NCBI GenBank assembly: GCA_946406115.1
Contig: OX291552.1
Coordinates: forward strand, 2,914,001-2,978,000
Length of the DNA stretch: 64,000 nucleotides
DNA from: Apoda limacodes
Lineage: Eukaryota > Arthropoda > Insecta > Lepidoptera > Limacodidae
Reading direction: 5' to 3'
The translations under genes were made by a program, and so were the position numbers. Shown piece after piece: positions 1 through 11,847 of this stretch. The notes under the pieces are model-generated. The model worked only from the letters and a program-made list of their open reading frames with translations, was not told the DNA's origin and searched no databases. Position 1 is the stretch's first letter; each line of letters begins with the position of its first letter.

Positions 1-469
1 TCTGTGTTTTTCGCATAAGGACGTTTCACAAATTTAACCTTGAAAATAAACTCTATTTGCGGCCAAAGACGATTTAGGTAGTGCTACTTAACATCACAAT
101 AAAAGCTGTTGAAATCATAAAACATATTGAAAAAAGCCCTCAATATCTAGATAATGCAAAATACACAATTTCAATCAGTTGAATGAAATTCCTATATCCA
201 AAATACATATATAAGTATTATATATTTGATGTTATCACTTTCTCATCAGCACATTTCGTGAGCTCCCGCAGTTAGGATAGTAAATTAAAACTTTCACTCG
301 AAGCGTTGAGCCCTCCACTACCTCACTGACGTTCCCAAAATGTAAGTTTATTACCAAAATATTATATAACTAACATATTTCATTAATTATTTAGTCTTTT
401 CTATGTGTCGAATACTTGGTCAATAACTACCATTTTGTGTTTTTTAATTAATTTAGTTTATCTTTATAC
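1..469. other. AT-rich non-coding stretch with a promoter-like block
   Basis: No credible reading frame. Positions 206-218 carry a TATATAAG-type box, and 255-300 carry a block (TTTCGTGA...GCAGTTAG) that recurs near 20896-20965. A possible splice donor (AT|GTAAGT) follows at about 340. The first exon of a gene split across the region is possible but cannot be shown. Confidence 0.3.
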
Positions 470-707
470 GTGCAGTTCTTGTAACGGTTGCAGTTCGGAA
501 ACGGCTTCAACGATTTTCATGAAATTTAGTGTGTTTTGGGGGCGATAAATCGATCTAGCTAGGTTTCATTTTTAGAAAACGCGGTTTTATCCGTGTTTTC
601 AGGCAATGATGAACTGAAAAATAAGACACTCCTGGCGAGTAGTAATACTATTGTTTTTACCGACACAGCAACAATAAAGCTACTTGACAATAGATGGCGT
701 TGTTAAC
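470..707 (-). repeat. Dispersed repeat family R1, copy 1
   Basis: This block is the reverse complement of two other blocks in the window (27204-27560 and 35155-35385). Shared landmarks are 'gccatctattgtcaagtag', 'acacggataaaac' and 'atgaaaatcgttgga'. It encodes no protein. It is a non-autonomous transposon copy whose class I cannot decide. Confidence 0.75.
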
Positions 708-2010
708 AAAATGAGCAAAGCTCGGTCCACCAGGTACTGGTATTGGTATAGTATATGCTCGGTAAAAATAAGCGGTGACTTATTGCACCTTCTCTTCGTA
801 CGACGGACTGCGCGCCGACTTGTGCACGGTGTGCAAATTAGTTCTGTAATAGTCGCGGACGACTTCGCACGCCTCGGTGTTCTCACACCCGCGTATTGCG
901 TTGTTAGTGGTGTTTGCTCGCTTTTGAACTTTTGAAGGACTTCGGAAAAGTCAGTATAAATTAAATCAGACGTTCGGTTTGTTTGTGTCGACGCGAGTTT
1001 AAGAGAAACAGTGTGTTAGAAGAGTGATTTAAACAGCAAGTGTACTAGTGACATTCCGACGGGTGATTTTGTCGTTTTGGAACGTGATAGCGTTTTATTT
1101 ATTTGTTATTAATTTATTTGTGTATTTTTTTTTGTTTTGAATTTTGTTTTTGTTTTTTGGGTTTTGTGCGTTCGGTTATTTAGATAATAGTGTTTCAATT
1201 TTGTTCCTTTTTGATATTTTGTGTGCTATTGTAATCGCTAGCCATGTTGAAATCAAGGACAATGATTTCTGACATAGTGAGGTTGTTAGCGTCGGCCAAG
1301 CTAAATATAAGGAGACCGGACAGGAGGCGAGCTGAATTGCGCGGTCGGGACAGCTCGATGACTAGATGAAGGTACTGAGCCAGGCCTACCAAGAGCTGGT
1401 CGACTCTGAATTGGAGCCGGAGGCAGTGGCCAGAATCCTGGCCGATATTGATCAGGCCGAGGAGATAGCGGACGAGATAAAACAGGCTGTAGGCGATCTC
1501 GTCGTGCCTCAGCCGGATAAGAGGCTCGCTGACCCCAACCTGGGAACGTCAGCACTACTGAGTAGGCTTCCAGTGTTGGATGTTCCCAGGTTAACAGGAA
1601 CGGTTAGTCAGTGGACCTCCTTTAGAGACATGTTTGTCAGCCTAGTCGACGCCCGCTCCAACCTGACCCCGGCCCAGAAGTTGGCATACCTCTTGACCTC
1701 GTTGGGTGGGGAACCACGTGGCCTTATCCAGCATCTTCCGTAGACGTTGCCAGCTATAACGTGGCGTGGGAGTTGCTGGATAAGCGTTACCAGAATGTGC
1801 AGCTGTTGGCAGACGCACACGTCTCCGCCATTTTGAAGCTACCACAGGTTTAGGACGCTAAAATCCTACAGATTGCATTTCTTAACGTCCTGTTGCGTAC
1901 AACGCGTTAAAAGCTTTGGGCCTTCCAGTGGAGTTGTGGTCCTTTCTACTCCTCCACATAGTCTTAAGAAAGCTGCCTGTTGACATAAGAAATAAGTTCT
2001 AACTGAAACT
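700..2010 (+). mobile_element. BEL/Pao LTR retrotransposon remnant (5' leader and gag)
   Basis: Sequence 700-1360 is GC-richer than its flanks and looks like an LTR/leader, though I cannot mark LTR ends or a primer binding site. It runs into a gag reading frame that decays by 2000. No protease, reverse transcriptase or integrase follows, so only the 5' part survives. Confidence 0.55.
1366..1990 (+). pseudogene. BEL/Pao Gag fragment, frameshifted
   Basis: The first open part (1366-1743, 125 codons) has an acidic helical start followed by LPVLDVPRLTGTVSQWTSF, which matches the Gag region of BEL/Pao elements (LPKxxLPxFxGxxxxWxxF type). Near 1740 the frame shifts: reading continues in another frame with VAWELLDKRYQ and then decays through stops, with KALGLPVELWSFLLLH and KLPVDIR still recognisable near 1910-2000. 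The stop at 1741-1743 is therefore a lesion, not the true end. Gag would package element RNA in cytoplasmic particles. This copy cannot make a full product. Confidence 0.7.
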
Positions 2011-4239
2011 GAATCTATCTTGTCTATTTTGTAGCAGTTTCCTAAGTTTTAAAGTAAGTAGGTCCTTATCTTAGAGTAGATAACATAAGCACAGACTGAC
2101 GCCTAGGTTCCTAGCACCGCCGCGGCGTCCTACCTACTGCGCTACAAGGTGAATAATTAATAAGTATAAGGATTATAAAACAGTATATCTCCACGGTATT
2201 CATCCACAGAAAGCAGTAGCCAGTGGCTGGTCACTGTGTAGTATGTGTGCCTATTTTCACTAACCACTTGGTCCTGCGTGACAGGTGGTGAGCCCACCGC
2301 CGCAATAATTAACCCAGGGGGTATTGTCACGTCTTGATACGACGGGGTTTAAAAGGGGGTGACTCAGAAACTATTTATTTTGATCCAATAAGTGACTTGT
2401 TTTTGCTAACGGCTCTACCACCCCTAATTTGGTTATCGAGGTGGGATTCCTACGTAAACTCCTTGATTATACTAAAGAATTTTAGTTTTAGTTATAAAAA
2501 AAAAGTAAAGTAAATTTAACAACAGTAATCTGTTATAGCTGTTAGTATACTTTACAGTATACTTTTTAAATGTGCGCCATCAAGTAACAATATTAGATTT
2601 TTATTTTAACAAGAGAAAATATATCAATTTGTTAGTTAGTAGTACTACGAGTAAAAAAATCCCCCGTTTACAACTAGTAAGAAGTGACCCAGCTATCACA
2701 GCCATTGGAATCGTGGGTCACGCCTTTGACGATGATCCATGTGAGATATTCCTAGTACTAGTCGCACACTAATATAGAACCGTGTTGTGGTCACATCATT
2801 GTGTTTCGCCCCTAACGTATCGTCTGACGACCGACGAATCGCAAAGTTTTAATTGGAAACCGTCTCCAGTACGTGACGCGACGAGCCTGGATTTCTGCTG
2901 AATTTATTACATAATACATAACTAATATTTGGTGGACAGTTAGGACTGTGTCTGGAGACAGTATGAAAAATGACGATTTTTTTTTAATTTCTATTAGCTT
3001 TTTGTAAAGAAAAATGTTAAGGGTACGTCAACTACCCATTTTTAAACGTGGATAAAAAATAGTGCATTGTGTATTAAGGGTGGTAAGGAGAAATTACTAA
3101 CAAAACTTGACTCAAGTTTGTAATTAACGTACCGTCCTCGTGTTACACACAACGTTTATCATCACTATTGTAGATTACTGACCTTATGTTGTCGGCCGTC
3201 TCGACACAGGGGTGACAGTCCGTGTGTCCTGTCGTCTGTAGGGAACCTAGCTTGCACAGAGGGAATTTACTTTATGGGTATCAAATACAAAAGGGGAGTA
3301 GGTATATATTATTATTGTGTAGTCGCGTCAACTTTTCTGGTTACTCCAACCTTCCCAGCGCGCTAGTCCAAACCTCCGTTTATTCAAAACCCGACGAGTA
3401 GTAAAATCCGGATCAATCCGGTGTAGACGAGCCGATCTCCTTGTTGAAATCCGAAAATCTGTTCAACACACTTCGATCCGAATGTCTGTATGCACTAAAA
3501 AAAGTTCAATATAACTTTAAGGCTATACTGAGCCAAAAATTAACAGTGGGTAACTAGGTGTCGTATCTTTCGTATAAACAAAACACCACTATGAGCGCAA
3601 TACGCAGGTGTGTCCGTAGTCGTCAGCGACATTTCCAGAACTAATTTGCATTTGGGCGTGAGCCGGCGCAGTCAATGTCATGCCAAGGGAAAGGACATGA
3701 CGTTACCGCTTATCTTTACCTAACAATCACATTGCCGAGTAAATAAATAAAAATATAAGGTGAATAAATAAATGAACTTACCATAATACAATTGAAATGG
3801 CGGGATTAGAAATAAGGAAAAAACAACGCCACCACCAGATGGCGCTAGATATCTAGATAATTTATGAATAAAAAGTTTTGGCTGAAGTTAAAACTTACAA
3901 AACTTATTTTGAAGAACATTACAGCTTTTATTCATATTTCATAAAATAGGCACGTCATTAACGGCTGAGGGATCTATGAACGCGCTCTAAAAAAAGTAAA
4001 TTTTACAAAAAAAAAGCCCATAGGAGTTATTAAGGCCTTAGTACTCGCTTTACCTGCACGTAATGACACTGTGTACTAGTAAGTGTGATACAAAATATTT
4101 TTTTCATCTCACTGGCTTGGAAAGGCTCACTTTGTGGTTAAAAAACTGATATATAACGTAGATGAATATTCATAACAAGTATCTAAATACGTAAATACAC
4201 ACAAATACAATTCTTAATATAAAATACACTAAATACAAT
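2011..4239. other. Intergenic, nothing recognisable
   Basis: No convincing reading frame, RNA gene or paired repeat. There are short local features only, such as the GTGACCC...GGGTCAC inverted pair near 2685-2720 and simple A-runs. Confidence 0.5.
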
Positions 4240-4835
4240 AGGACACTCAGAAAGTTTTGAGACACTAAAAAACTAACTTAAATGGATAAAATATTTTGAT
4301 TAAATCTTGTCAAAGAACTCTCCACCAGCCTGTATACAAAGTTTCATGCGTTTGAACCAATTTTCAAAACATTTTTTCCAGTCCGCCGCAGACACCTCTT
4401 CCACGGCCTTCTCGAACGCTGCTAGCGCGTCTTCTGGCGATGAGAATTGTATCCCTTTCAGCTGTTTTTTTCATTTTAGGGACTAAAAAGAAGTCACACG
4501 GTGCCCAATCAGGACTGTAAGGAGGGGGACCCAAGACTCTGACCGGTGTGGTGGCCAAGAAGTCCACGGGCCTGCTTATGAACTTCGGTGAGGTTGTGCG
4601 GTACTGACAGCATACTTTCTTCCGTGACAGCCGTCGTAGGACGACCACTCCTTTGTTCATCGCCCAAAGTAAGGCGACCGCGATTGAACTCGCTATGCAA
4701 ACGGTAGGTGGTTGATTTGAAAGTCCTTCATCCACAAAAGCCATTTGAAGTCGATCAAATAACTCATCAGGTTTAAGGCCGCATTAAAATCGTAGATAAT
4801 CATCGCACGAAAATGTTCTCGATGCAGATCCATTT
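4240..4835 (-). pseudogene. mariner-type transposase remnant
   Basis: Read on the minus strand from an ATG at 4833, the translation starts MDLHREHFRAMI, the typical N-terminus of mariner transposases. The helix-turn-helix part (FNRGRLTLGDEQRSGRP) follows, then, after a gap, PPYSPDWAPCDFFLVPKMK, the region around the third catalytic aspartate (the D in SPD). The middle of the catalytic domain, with the first two aspartates, is missing and there are several frame changes. The sequence near 4241-4275 may belong to one end of the element, but no matching inverted repeat was found on the other side. Inactive DNA transposon copy. Confidence 0.75.
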
Positions 4836-4870
4836 TTCAATGAGACACGATAATTTAAAAACGTAGTGAT

Positions 4871-5489
4871 TATATTCTCTTTGGATAATTTAATTTGACT
4901 GTCAAAAAATGTGGAGGTAAATTCGAAATTCGTACAATGGTATTTTTACTTTTAAATAACAATTTTTTTCAAAATAATTACAAGTTGCCAGTGCCTTATA
5001 CATAAAAACTTTTTTTCGCAAAACTTTCTGCGTGGCATATAATGAATTTTTGAAGTGGGCGTGCATGGCAAAATCAGAATCTGTAAGGAATAGCGAAAAG
5101 TAATCAAAGGAACCTCGGGCCCGATTTTGGTGAAAACCAAAACTGGATCATTGGATTTCTAAAAAATGAATAATAGCCAATAGTCAAAAGACAGTAGATA
5201 AATAAACTTAAATGCCAGAAAGTTTCGAAAATAAATTATTGTATAAACTTTTCAGTTGAATCGAGAAAATGTTTAAGAGAAAACAGATGTAAGATATAGG
5301 ACGGATGGGAAATAAAATTTGTTTTTGAGGTAAATGAGTATTCTAGGGTCAAAGAGGATAGAATAAAGAAGACAGAGTATTGTAAGATTTCTGCGATATC
5401 TTATGGGTAGCCATTTTTACTGACGTCGAAATTCCGGGAAGTGGTCGTATTTACGGAGTCCGCAAATAAATTTAATGCCTACATTTAGT
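4871..5489. other. Intergenic, nothing recognisable
   Basis: AT-rich sequence without a supported gene. It may include the 3' UTR of the antisense LINE that begins at about 5490. Confidence 0.4.
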
Positions 5490-6177
5490 AAGAGGTCAAG
5501 CTTTGACGAATTGTTCCTCAGTGAGATCCAAACAACACACATCGCCATAGTCAAGAATAGGTAGAAGAAGAGAGTTAACTAGAATGTGCTTAATTAAAGT
5601 AGGAAGAAAGGCATTGTAGAGATGCAAAGAGGCAATGAATCTGTGTGAAATCTCCTTCACTTGAGCTGTGCAACTCAGATTACTGTCTGTAATGAGACCT
5701 AAATCCTTTTCGGTTGATTCGAAAGCTATAACGCAACCCATGTAATTTATGGTTGCTAAAGTGCTGGTACTAATTTTAACAAGCTGACGAGAACTGCTTC
5801 TTGGCATTTAGTGGGATTGACAGCAATGCCATACTTTGCAGACCAATCTTGGATGTACGCAAGATTAACATTTATCTTTTAGATAGCTTCAGTTAACTTG
5901 TTTGCCGCGGCTTGTTGATAAAGCTGAAGATCATCGGCCTACAGATGATGTAATAGAGTTAACAAATAATGAAAACAGTAATGGTGATAATCTGTCACCT
6001 TAGGGTAGTATTTCGAACAGCTTACCGGCCGGCGTTCACGAAGATATGATGAAAACCACTGCACAATAGTGGCAGAAAGCAGAATTCGATTTAGCACAGC
6101 TAGTAGAAGGTCATGATCGAAGACATTGAACGAATTACTGAAGTCAATCAAAATCAGGATAGTTACAAGCGAGTTCT
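5490..6177 (-). mobile_element. Antisense LINE (Jockey/CR1 type), 3' part, split by the Polinton
   Basis: Minus-strand frames encode reverse transcriptase pieces. Positions 5939-6151 give IDFSNSFNVFDHDLLLAVLN, the motif A region with the first catalytic Asp. Positions 5496-5807 give KDLGLITDSNLSCTAQVKEI and LLLPILDYGDVC, the thumb/connection part of Jockey- and CR1-like LINEs. The frames are broken by shifts and stops. The upstream part of the same domain lies on the far side of the Polinton at 18764-18900, so the LINE was the landing site of the Polinton. Confidence 0.75.
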
Positions 6178-6183
6178 ACCGTT
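6178..6183. repeat. Target-site duplication of the Polinton, left (ACCGTT)
   Basis: The same six bases follow the right end at 18758-18763. Six-base duplications and termini starting AG and ending CT are typical of Maverick/Polinton elements. Confidence 0.9.
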
Positions 6184-6195
6184 AGTAGAGGGGAT

Positions 6196-6580
6196 TCGTT
6201 GGTTCTGGCGCACTTCCCCCAACCTCAACCCCTCGCCTAAAAAAAAGCTCACCAACTTTTTTTCTGCTTTGTACGACTCGCGCTTGACCACTCTCAATAT
6301 CGTTGGTTCTGGCACACTACCCTCCAACCCCAACCCCTCGCCTAAAAACTTTTCTGCCCCCGCGTGACTCGCGGTTGACCACTCTCAAAACATCGTTGGT
6401 TCTGGCGCACTACCCTCCAACTTCAACCCCTCGCCTAAAAACTTTTCTGCCCCCCGCACGACTCGCGCTTGACCACTCTCAAAACCACCCCTGTGTCTGG
6501 GGTGTGGCGACTCGCGCTTGACCACTCTCAAAACCACCCCCTGTGTCTGGGATACGTCGACTCACGCTTGACCAGAACTA
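6196..6580 (+). repeat. Subterminal tandem repeats of the left TIR
   Basis: Three units of roughly 95-105 bp start with 'cgttggttctgg' at about 6198, 6301 and 6394. Each contains 'aacccctcgcctaaaaa' and ends in the box GACTCGCGCTTGACCACTCT. Two shorter units follow. The box occurs five times (about 6275, 6366, 6460, 6509 and 6559; the last is diverged). Repeated subterminal boxes suit transposase/integrase or terminal-protein recognition, which is an inference. Confidence 0.85.
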
Positions 6581-6765
6581 CCACGTGACATCACTGTAGG
6601 TTCTGTGTAGTTTTGTTAAGTATTTATATCATTATCGTAATGGGTCTATCGTATTTTTCCGTTCATTAGTTATTCTTATTTAATTACAATGTCGTGAGTG
6701 CGATAATGATGTTTGTGGTGACATTCCTAATACCTTTTTAATTATATTTGTACTTGTAAGATAAA

Positions 6766-6781
6766 TCGTATATATATAGGA
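6766..6781 (+). promoter_or_regulatory. TATA-rich core promoter candidate of the left TIR gene
   Basis: A TATATATA box lies about 95 bases upstream of the proposed ATG at 6875. The same arrangement is present, inverted, in the right TIR (about 18228-18243). The transcription start is not identified. Confidence 0.4.
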
Positions 6782-6874
6782 TAGTCGAGAGTATTCGAGT
6801 TACAATTTATCATCAAGTGATTGAATTCATCCTGTGTGATACTGAGGCTGGTTCTATTTACTTCAAAAAAAGCT

Positions 6875-7527
6875 ATGGAGGTATGTGTTTTTTTGCTTTA
6901 TAATTCTTTATCTATATTTATTATATATATTACAGACCCTCAAAACTATGTGTTTGTTTGAATGTCTATTACTTAAACCAATTTTGTTTAGGTTTTCACT
7001 TTAGGCAAATTTTTGATTCAAATTATTATACAAATATGTTTTTAAAGCTTAGGCTTATTTTATTACAGAATTCAACATTTAACGTAATGGAAGAAAACAC
7101 GTTCAAGCATTACTACTACGCTACATCGGATGATGAGCAATCAACTGAGAAGGCCTTAGAAACAACAAAGCTCAAACGGTCTCGTCGAAATAGTATCGAC
7201 TCATTCCTTGAGGGGACCAATCAGAAGAAAAAGAAACTCAGCTCTACAGTGGCGAGATCTTCAAAAGATGGTATCCCTGGTGTCACATACTTGTCTACTA
7301 ATAATGATGATGGGGCTCATGCTACACATTTGATAAAAATTGAGGTGTATGACCTCATAAAATTGAAAAAAGTACCAGTAGATGAACATTGGAAACACTC
7401 AGAAGTGAGGATCAAATATTATACGGATACAAAAGATGAAAAATATGAGCAAACGAAGGGTATCATATTTGATATCACGAAGCAAATAGCAGAAACCAAT
7501 AACTGTAAAAAATACTTTTTTAAATAG
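6875..7527 (+). CDS. TIR-encoded unknown basic protein, left copy (spliced)
   Basis: I do not recognise this family. Exon 1 is only ATG GAG (6875-6880), followed by a strong donor (GAG|GTATGT). The acceptor 'tattacag' ends at 7068 and exon 2 (7069-7527) continues in frame, giving 154 residues. Without splicing, a frame starting at 6958 or at the internal ATG 7087 gives the same C-terminal part. The protein is acidic at the start (SDDEQSTEK), has two lysine/arginine clusters that look like nuclear localisation signals (KLKRSRR and NQKKKKL), then a compact domain (VTYLST..., HLIKIEVYDLIKLKK, EVRIKYYTD). An identical arrangement lies in the right TIR. Position in the TIR and nuclear signals suggest an early regulatory or DNA-binding role, which is inference only. 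Confidence 0.65.
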
Positions 7528-7562
7528 TAATCTCTAATAGCTAAATTAATTTATAAGAACCA

Positions 7563-7734
7563 TCCTTACAAAATTTTATGAGTATCTAATTGATAAGTAA
7601 CGAGCAACTATTAATTAACCATCAACTAATATAGTAATCACCTTATCGACTTGTATATATGAGAGAAAAATCGAACATTATATTTATTATTAATTCATCA
7701 TTCACAAGCAAAGCTAAACTGGTTTATTTCAACC
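7563..7734 (+). promoter_or_regulatory. Spacer between left TIR and polymerase gene, promoter candidate
   Basis: The stretch is AT-rich, with a TATATATG box at about 7654 and an initiator-like TCATTCA near 7698, about 40 bases downstream and 37 before the polymerase ATG. Inferred only. Confidence 0.35.
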
Positions 7735-10700
7735 ATGTCACTAGAAAGTGTTTTTTTTCAAAATGTTTTTGAAGAAGAAGAAAAAGAACTAATGAGAGCG
7801 TGTGAGAATTATGAAGATAATGCTCTGGAAAATCCGTATTATGACACTTCACTGTTTAACATCTGTAAAGAAGTTGAGGAAACATTCAGGTATACATTCT
7901 AACTATACTTATTTAAATTTTATGTTACATATTTGTGTTCTTATATTAACATAAGCATGTTATATCTACAGAAAATCTTCAATTCAAGTCGGTCGAGGTT
8001 TGAAGAGACAAGCTGATATTAGTGTTGAAGATTTACAACAAGCATCGACGTCATCATCTTCCAATACAACACATAGACAGAACGTTATGTGTCAAATATG
8101 TGAATTACAGGTTAGCCAAAGGTTCTATGCTCAGCACTTACGATCTAAGGAACACAAAGAAAAATGTCTTATTCACAATCATAATTTACATAATGTCTCT
8201 GTTATATCAGTTGCTTTTGGGTCTCGGGTCTTAACGTATAGAATTGTATCACCTTAAGCTAATGAGTCACTTAAAATACAAACTCCTGAAGTATTCATAG
8301 CATCAATTAAAGAGTCGATACTATTTCTTATTCAGGAATGTTTAAAAGAGTTAACTATTGTTAAAGTTAATTTTATTATTCATGCAGATTTTGAACAGGA
8401 AACAAAAGATTTAAAAAATTCTTTCGATTTTCAAACAAAAAATTGGACTATTTCTTTAGGGGACGAATTAGAAAATTATTTAGAAACTTTAAGCGAAGAC
8501 ATTAAAAATAAAATGAGTGATTTCGAAGCAAAAGATAGTGGATGGACTTTAAAAAAAATTCAGTTCTTAGAAATGAATGTTAATAAGTTCAATCCCTTAC
8601 GAGGGTCTTCGTTTGTTGAATTACCTTTAGATATTAAGCGTAAAAAAGCAGTCATAAATGTAAAAAATAACGATCAACAATGTTTTAAGTGGGCTTTATT
8701 ATCCGCACTATATCCTGTAAATAAAAGTTCTGAAAGGGTATCATCATACTTGAGGAATCAAAATAGACTAAAGTTTAATAATATACAGTTCCCAATCAAA
8801 TTATCGGATATACCCAAGGTAGAAAAACAGAATAACATTAGTATCAATGTTTTCGGATTAGAATTTAACAAAGAAAAAAAATGTAATACCATCGTTGGAC
8901 CATTATATTTTACTAAATGTCGTAAAGAATTACACATTAACTTATTATTTTTAAACAATGGTTCAAATGGTCATTATTGTTTTATAAAAAATTTATCACG
9001 CTTGGTTAGTAAACAAATAACGAATCGAAATAATGCTATTCATATCTGTGATGGTTGCCTTCTATATTTTAAATCTAAAGTTAATTTAATTAATCACCAA
9101 AAACATGACTGTGCTCATATTGTTACTGAATTACCAGGAATTCATAAAAAAGGAAAAGATTGGTTTAATCGGGAAACAAATAATGATGAAATCTATTTTG
9201 ATAAGTTTCAAAGAAAATTAAAATTACCTTTTGTAATATATGCAGACTTTGAAGCTCTTTTAAAACCCGTCACCTCATGTGACCCTAATCCATCGAAGTC
9301 ATATACAAAAACAATACATGAACATGAAGTTTATAGTTATGGATACTATATAAAATGTTCGTATGATGATAAGCTGTCTACATACAGAACATACACAGGG
9401 CCTAATTGTGCAAAAATGTTTATGGAAAGCATTTACAAAGATATTAGCAATATACATAGGATAAATTGTTTTCAAAAATGTCCACTTCCATTAACTAACG
9501 AAGAAAAGGAATCTATTAGACAATCGCAATTATGTTATATTTGTGAAGGGCTATTGGGTGATGACATCACAGTAGACTATGATTGGAATACTGGTAATTT
9601 TAGAGGTGTTGCTCACGAATTATGTAGTTCAAAGTATCGTGTTCCCTTTTTCATTCCCATTCTATTTCATAATCTAAGTAATTATGATGCTCATTTTATT
9701 GTTCATGCTTTGAATTTTAAAGATGGAGAAATAGATATCATTCCGCAAAATAAGGAAAAATATATTTCATTCTCAAAAAAACTTAATATAAGAGGTCATT
9801 TAGTACATTTGCGGTTTTTAGATTCCTTTAAATTCATGGCCAGTAGTTAAGATAGTTTAGCTAAAAATCTAAAAAAAGATCAATTTATAGAATTAAGAAA
9901 ACAATTTCCAAACGAAAATGATTTTAATAAACTTATTAGGAAAGGTGTTTTTCCTTATGAATTTGTTAATTCTTATGAATCCTTAAAAGTTACAACTCTT
10001 CCAGATCAAGACGCTTTCTTTAACTCTTTAAGTAATACCAGTGTCTCAGATGATGATTATAAACATGCTCAAAATGTTTGGGTCCAATTTAAATGTAAAA
10101 ATATGTTGGACTATTCCAATCTATACTTAAGAACTGATGTAATGTTACTCACTGATATTTTTGAAAACTTTAGAGAAATTTGTATTAAAACATATGAACT
10201 CGACCCTGTACAATATTATACCCTTCCAGGATTAAGCTGGGATGCAATGCTAAAATGTACTAACATAACACTGGAATTATTAAAAGACTTTGATAAAATA
10301 GCATTCGTAAAGTCTGGTATAAGAGGTGGTATTTCACAGTGTTCTAACAGATATGGAAAGGCAAATAACGAGTACATGGGTGATTACAAAGATAACTTAC
10401 CAAAATCTTACTTAATGTATTTTGATGCAAACAATCTCTATGGTTGGGCAATGTCTCAGTATTTGCCTGTAAGAGATTTTAAATGGGTTAACCCGAACCT
10501 AGACTTCAATATATCAGATTCATCAGATATTGGATACATACTGGAAGTTGATCTTGAATACCCTGAAAATTTACATGATCTTCATTCAGACTTACCTTTA
10601 TGCCCTGAAAACATTGTAATCGGTAACAGTAAAGATAAAAAATTAGTACCAAATTTATATAACAAAACTAAATATATTATTCACTATAGAAATCTGAAGC

Positions 10701-11635
10701 AATGTTTACAACTTGGTATGAAATTAATTAGAGTTCATAGAGTTTTACAGTTTGAGCAAAGTCCTTGGTTGAAGAAATATATAGATTTAAATACACAACT
10801 AAGAACTTTAGCTAAAAGTGACTTTGAAAAAGATTTTTATAAACTTATGAATAATGCAGTCTTTGGTAAAACTATGGAAAATGTTGAAAAACGTGTTAAT
10901 GTGAAATTGTTAACCCACTGGGAAAACCATGGAAAAATTCAAGGTGCACAAAGTTTAATTGCTCGCCCTGAGTTTCATAGTCTATCTATATTCTCCGAGT
11001 CTTTAATTGCTGTACAATTACAAAAGACTAAGGTATATTTCAATAAACCATTTGTTTTAGGATTTTGTATATTAGAAATATCAAAAACATTGATGTATAA
11101 CTTTCATTATAATTACATGAAAAGAAAATACAATAATAGTGTCAAGTTATTATACACTGATACGGACAGCTTAGTTTACCATGTATTTACAGATAATTTT
11201 TATAATGATATAAAATCTGACTTAGAATGTTTTTTCGATACTTCAGACTATTCTAGTGATAATGTTTATGGTTTCCCACTTTTAAATAAAAAGAAACTTG
11301 GATATTTTAAGGATGAGAACAATGGTAAAATATTTCGGGAGTTTGTAGGACTTCGATCAAAAATGTATGCAATGGACATTGAAAGTAAGGTTATTGCTAA
11401 AGCAAAAGGTGTAAATAAAAGTGTGACAAAAAAGATGAATTTGGAAAATTATAAGTTGTGTCTATTTAATAAAAATGTAAATGTTTCACAAATGTGTAGG
11501 ATTCGAAGTGTGAAACATACTATTTTTACACAACAAATTAATAAAACTTGTCTATCCTGTAATGACACCAAGAGATATATTTTACCTAATTCAACAGATA
11601 CATATGCTTGGGGTCATTTTAAGATTAACTTATAG
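7735..11635 (+). pseudogene. polB: Polinton protein-primed family B DNA polymerase, one intron, two premature stops
   Basis: Exon 1 is 7735-7889 and exon 2 is 7972-11635 (donor AG|GTATAC, acceptor 'tctacag'), 1272 codons in all. An acidic N-terminus is followed by a C2H2-like finger (Cys 92 and 95, His near 107-113). The exonuclease has Exo I (YADFEALL, Asp about 477), Exo II (HNLSNYDAHF, Asp about 624) and Exo III (LRTDVMLLTD). Polymerase motif A is YFDANNLYGW (Asp about 870), motif B is KLMNNAVFGK (Lys about 1009) and motif C is YTDTDS (Asp about 1115 and 1117). The C-terminus is complete and ends with TAG. In-frame TAA stops at 8255-8257 and 9848-9850 interrupt an otherwise continuous frame, so this copy is inactive. 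It would copy element DNA from a protein primer. Confidence 0.93.
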
Positions 11636-11847
11636 TTTTGAAATAATAATAATATAGAGTATTAATTGTATCTGGTTTATGTGTGTTTAAAAAATGTAAG
11701 GTAATAACTATTATTAAGTAACATAATGATTGTAATTTTTTTTTTTATTATTAATTATATTGTTTTTAATATATAAGTGTTTGTTTTTATTGCTTTCCTC
11801 CATATGAATTTGAACATTTTCAAAGAGAACACACATTAAAAATAATT
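11636..11847 (+). promoter_or_regulatory. Spacer between polymerase and ATPase, possible late promoter region
   Basis: This is the largest gap inside the gene block (212 bases) and very AT-rich. All genes after it, up to 17289, are packed or overlapping, so a promoter for one long transcript would most simply lie here. No defined box stands out. Confidence 0.3.

Larger units (their letters stand above)
6184..7562 (+). repeat. Polinton left terminal inverted repeat, 1379 bp
   Basis: It is nearly identical to the reverse complement of 17447-18757 and includes the TIR gene at 6875-7527. The similarity stops just after 'ataagaacca' at 7562. It is about 70 bp longer than the right TIR, because the right copy lacks most of one subterminal repeat unit. 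Confidence 0.9.

Noticed and set aside
6113..6521. Plus-strand open frames across the left TIR
   Set aside because: They are Pro/Leu-rich products of the subterminal repeats, with no equivalent frame kept in the right TIR.
6196..6580. CRISPR-like array
   Set aside because: Units are contiguous tandem repeats with no unique spacers, inside a transposon terminus of a eukaryote.
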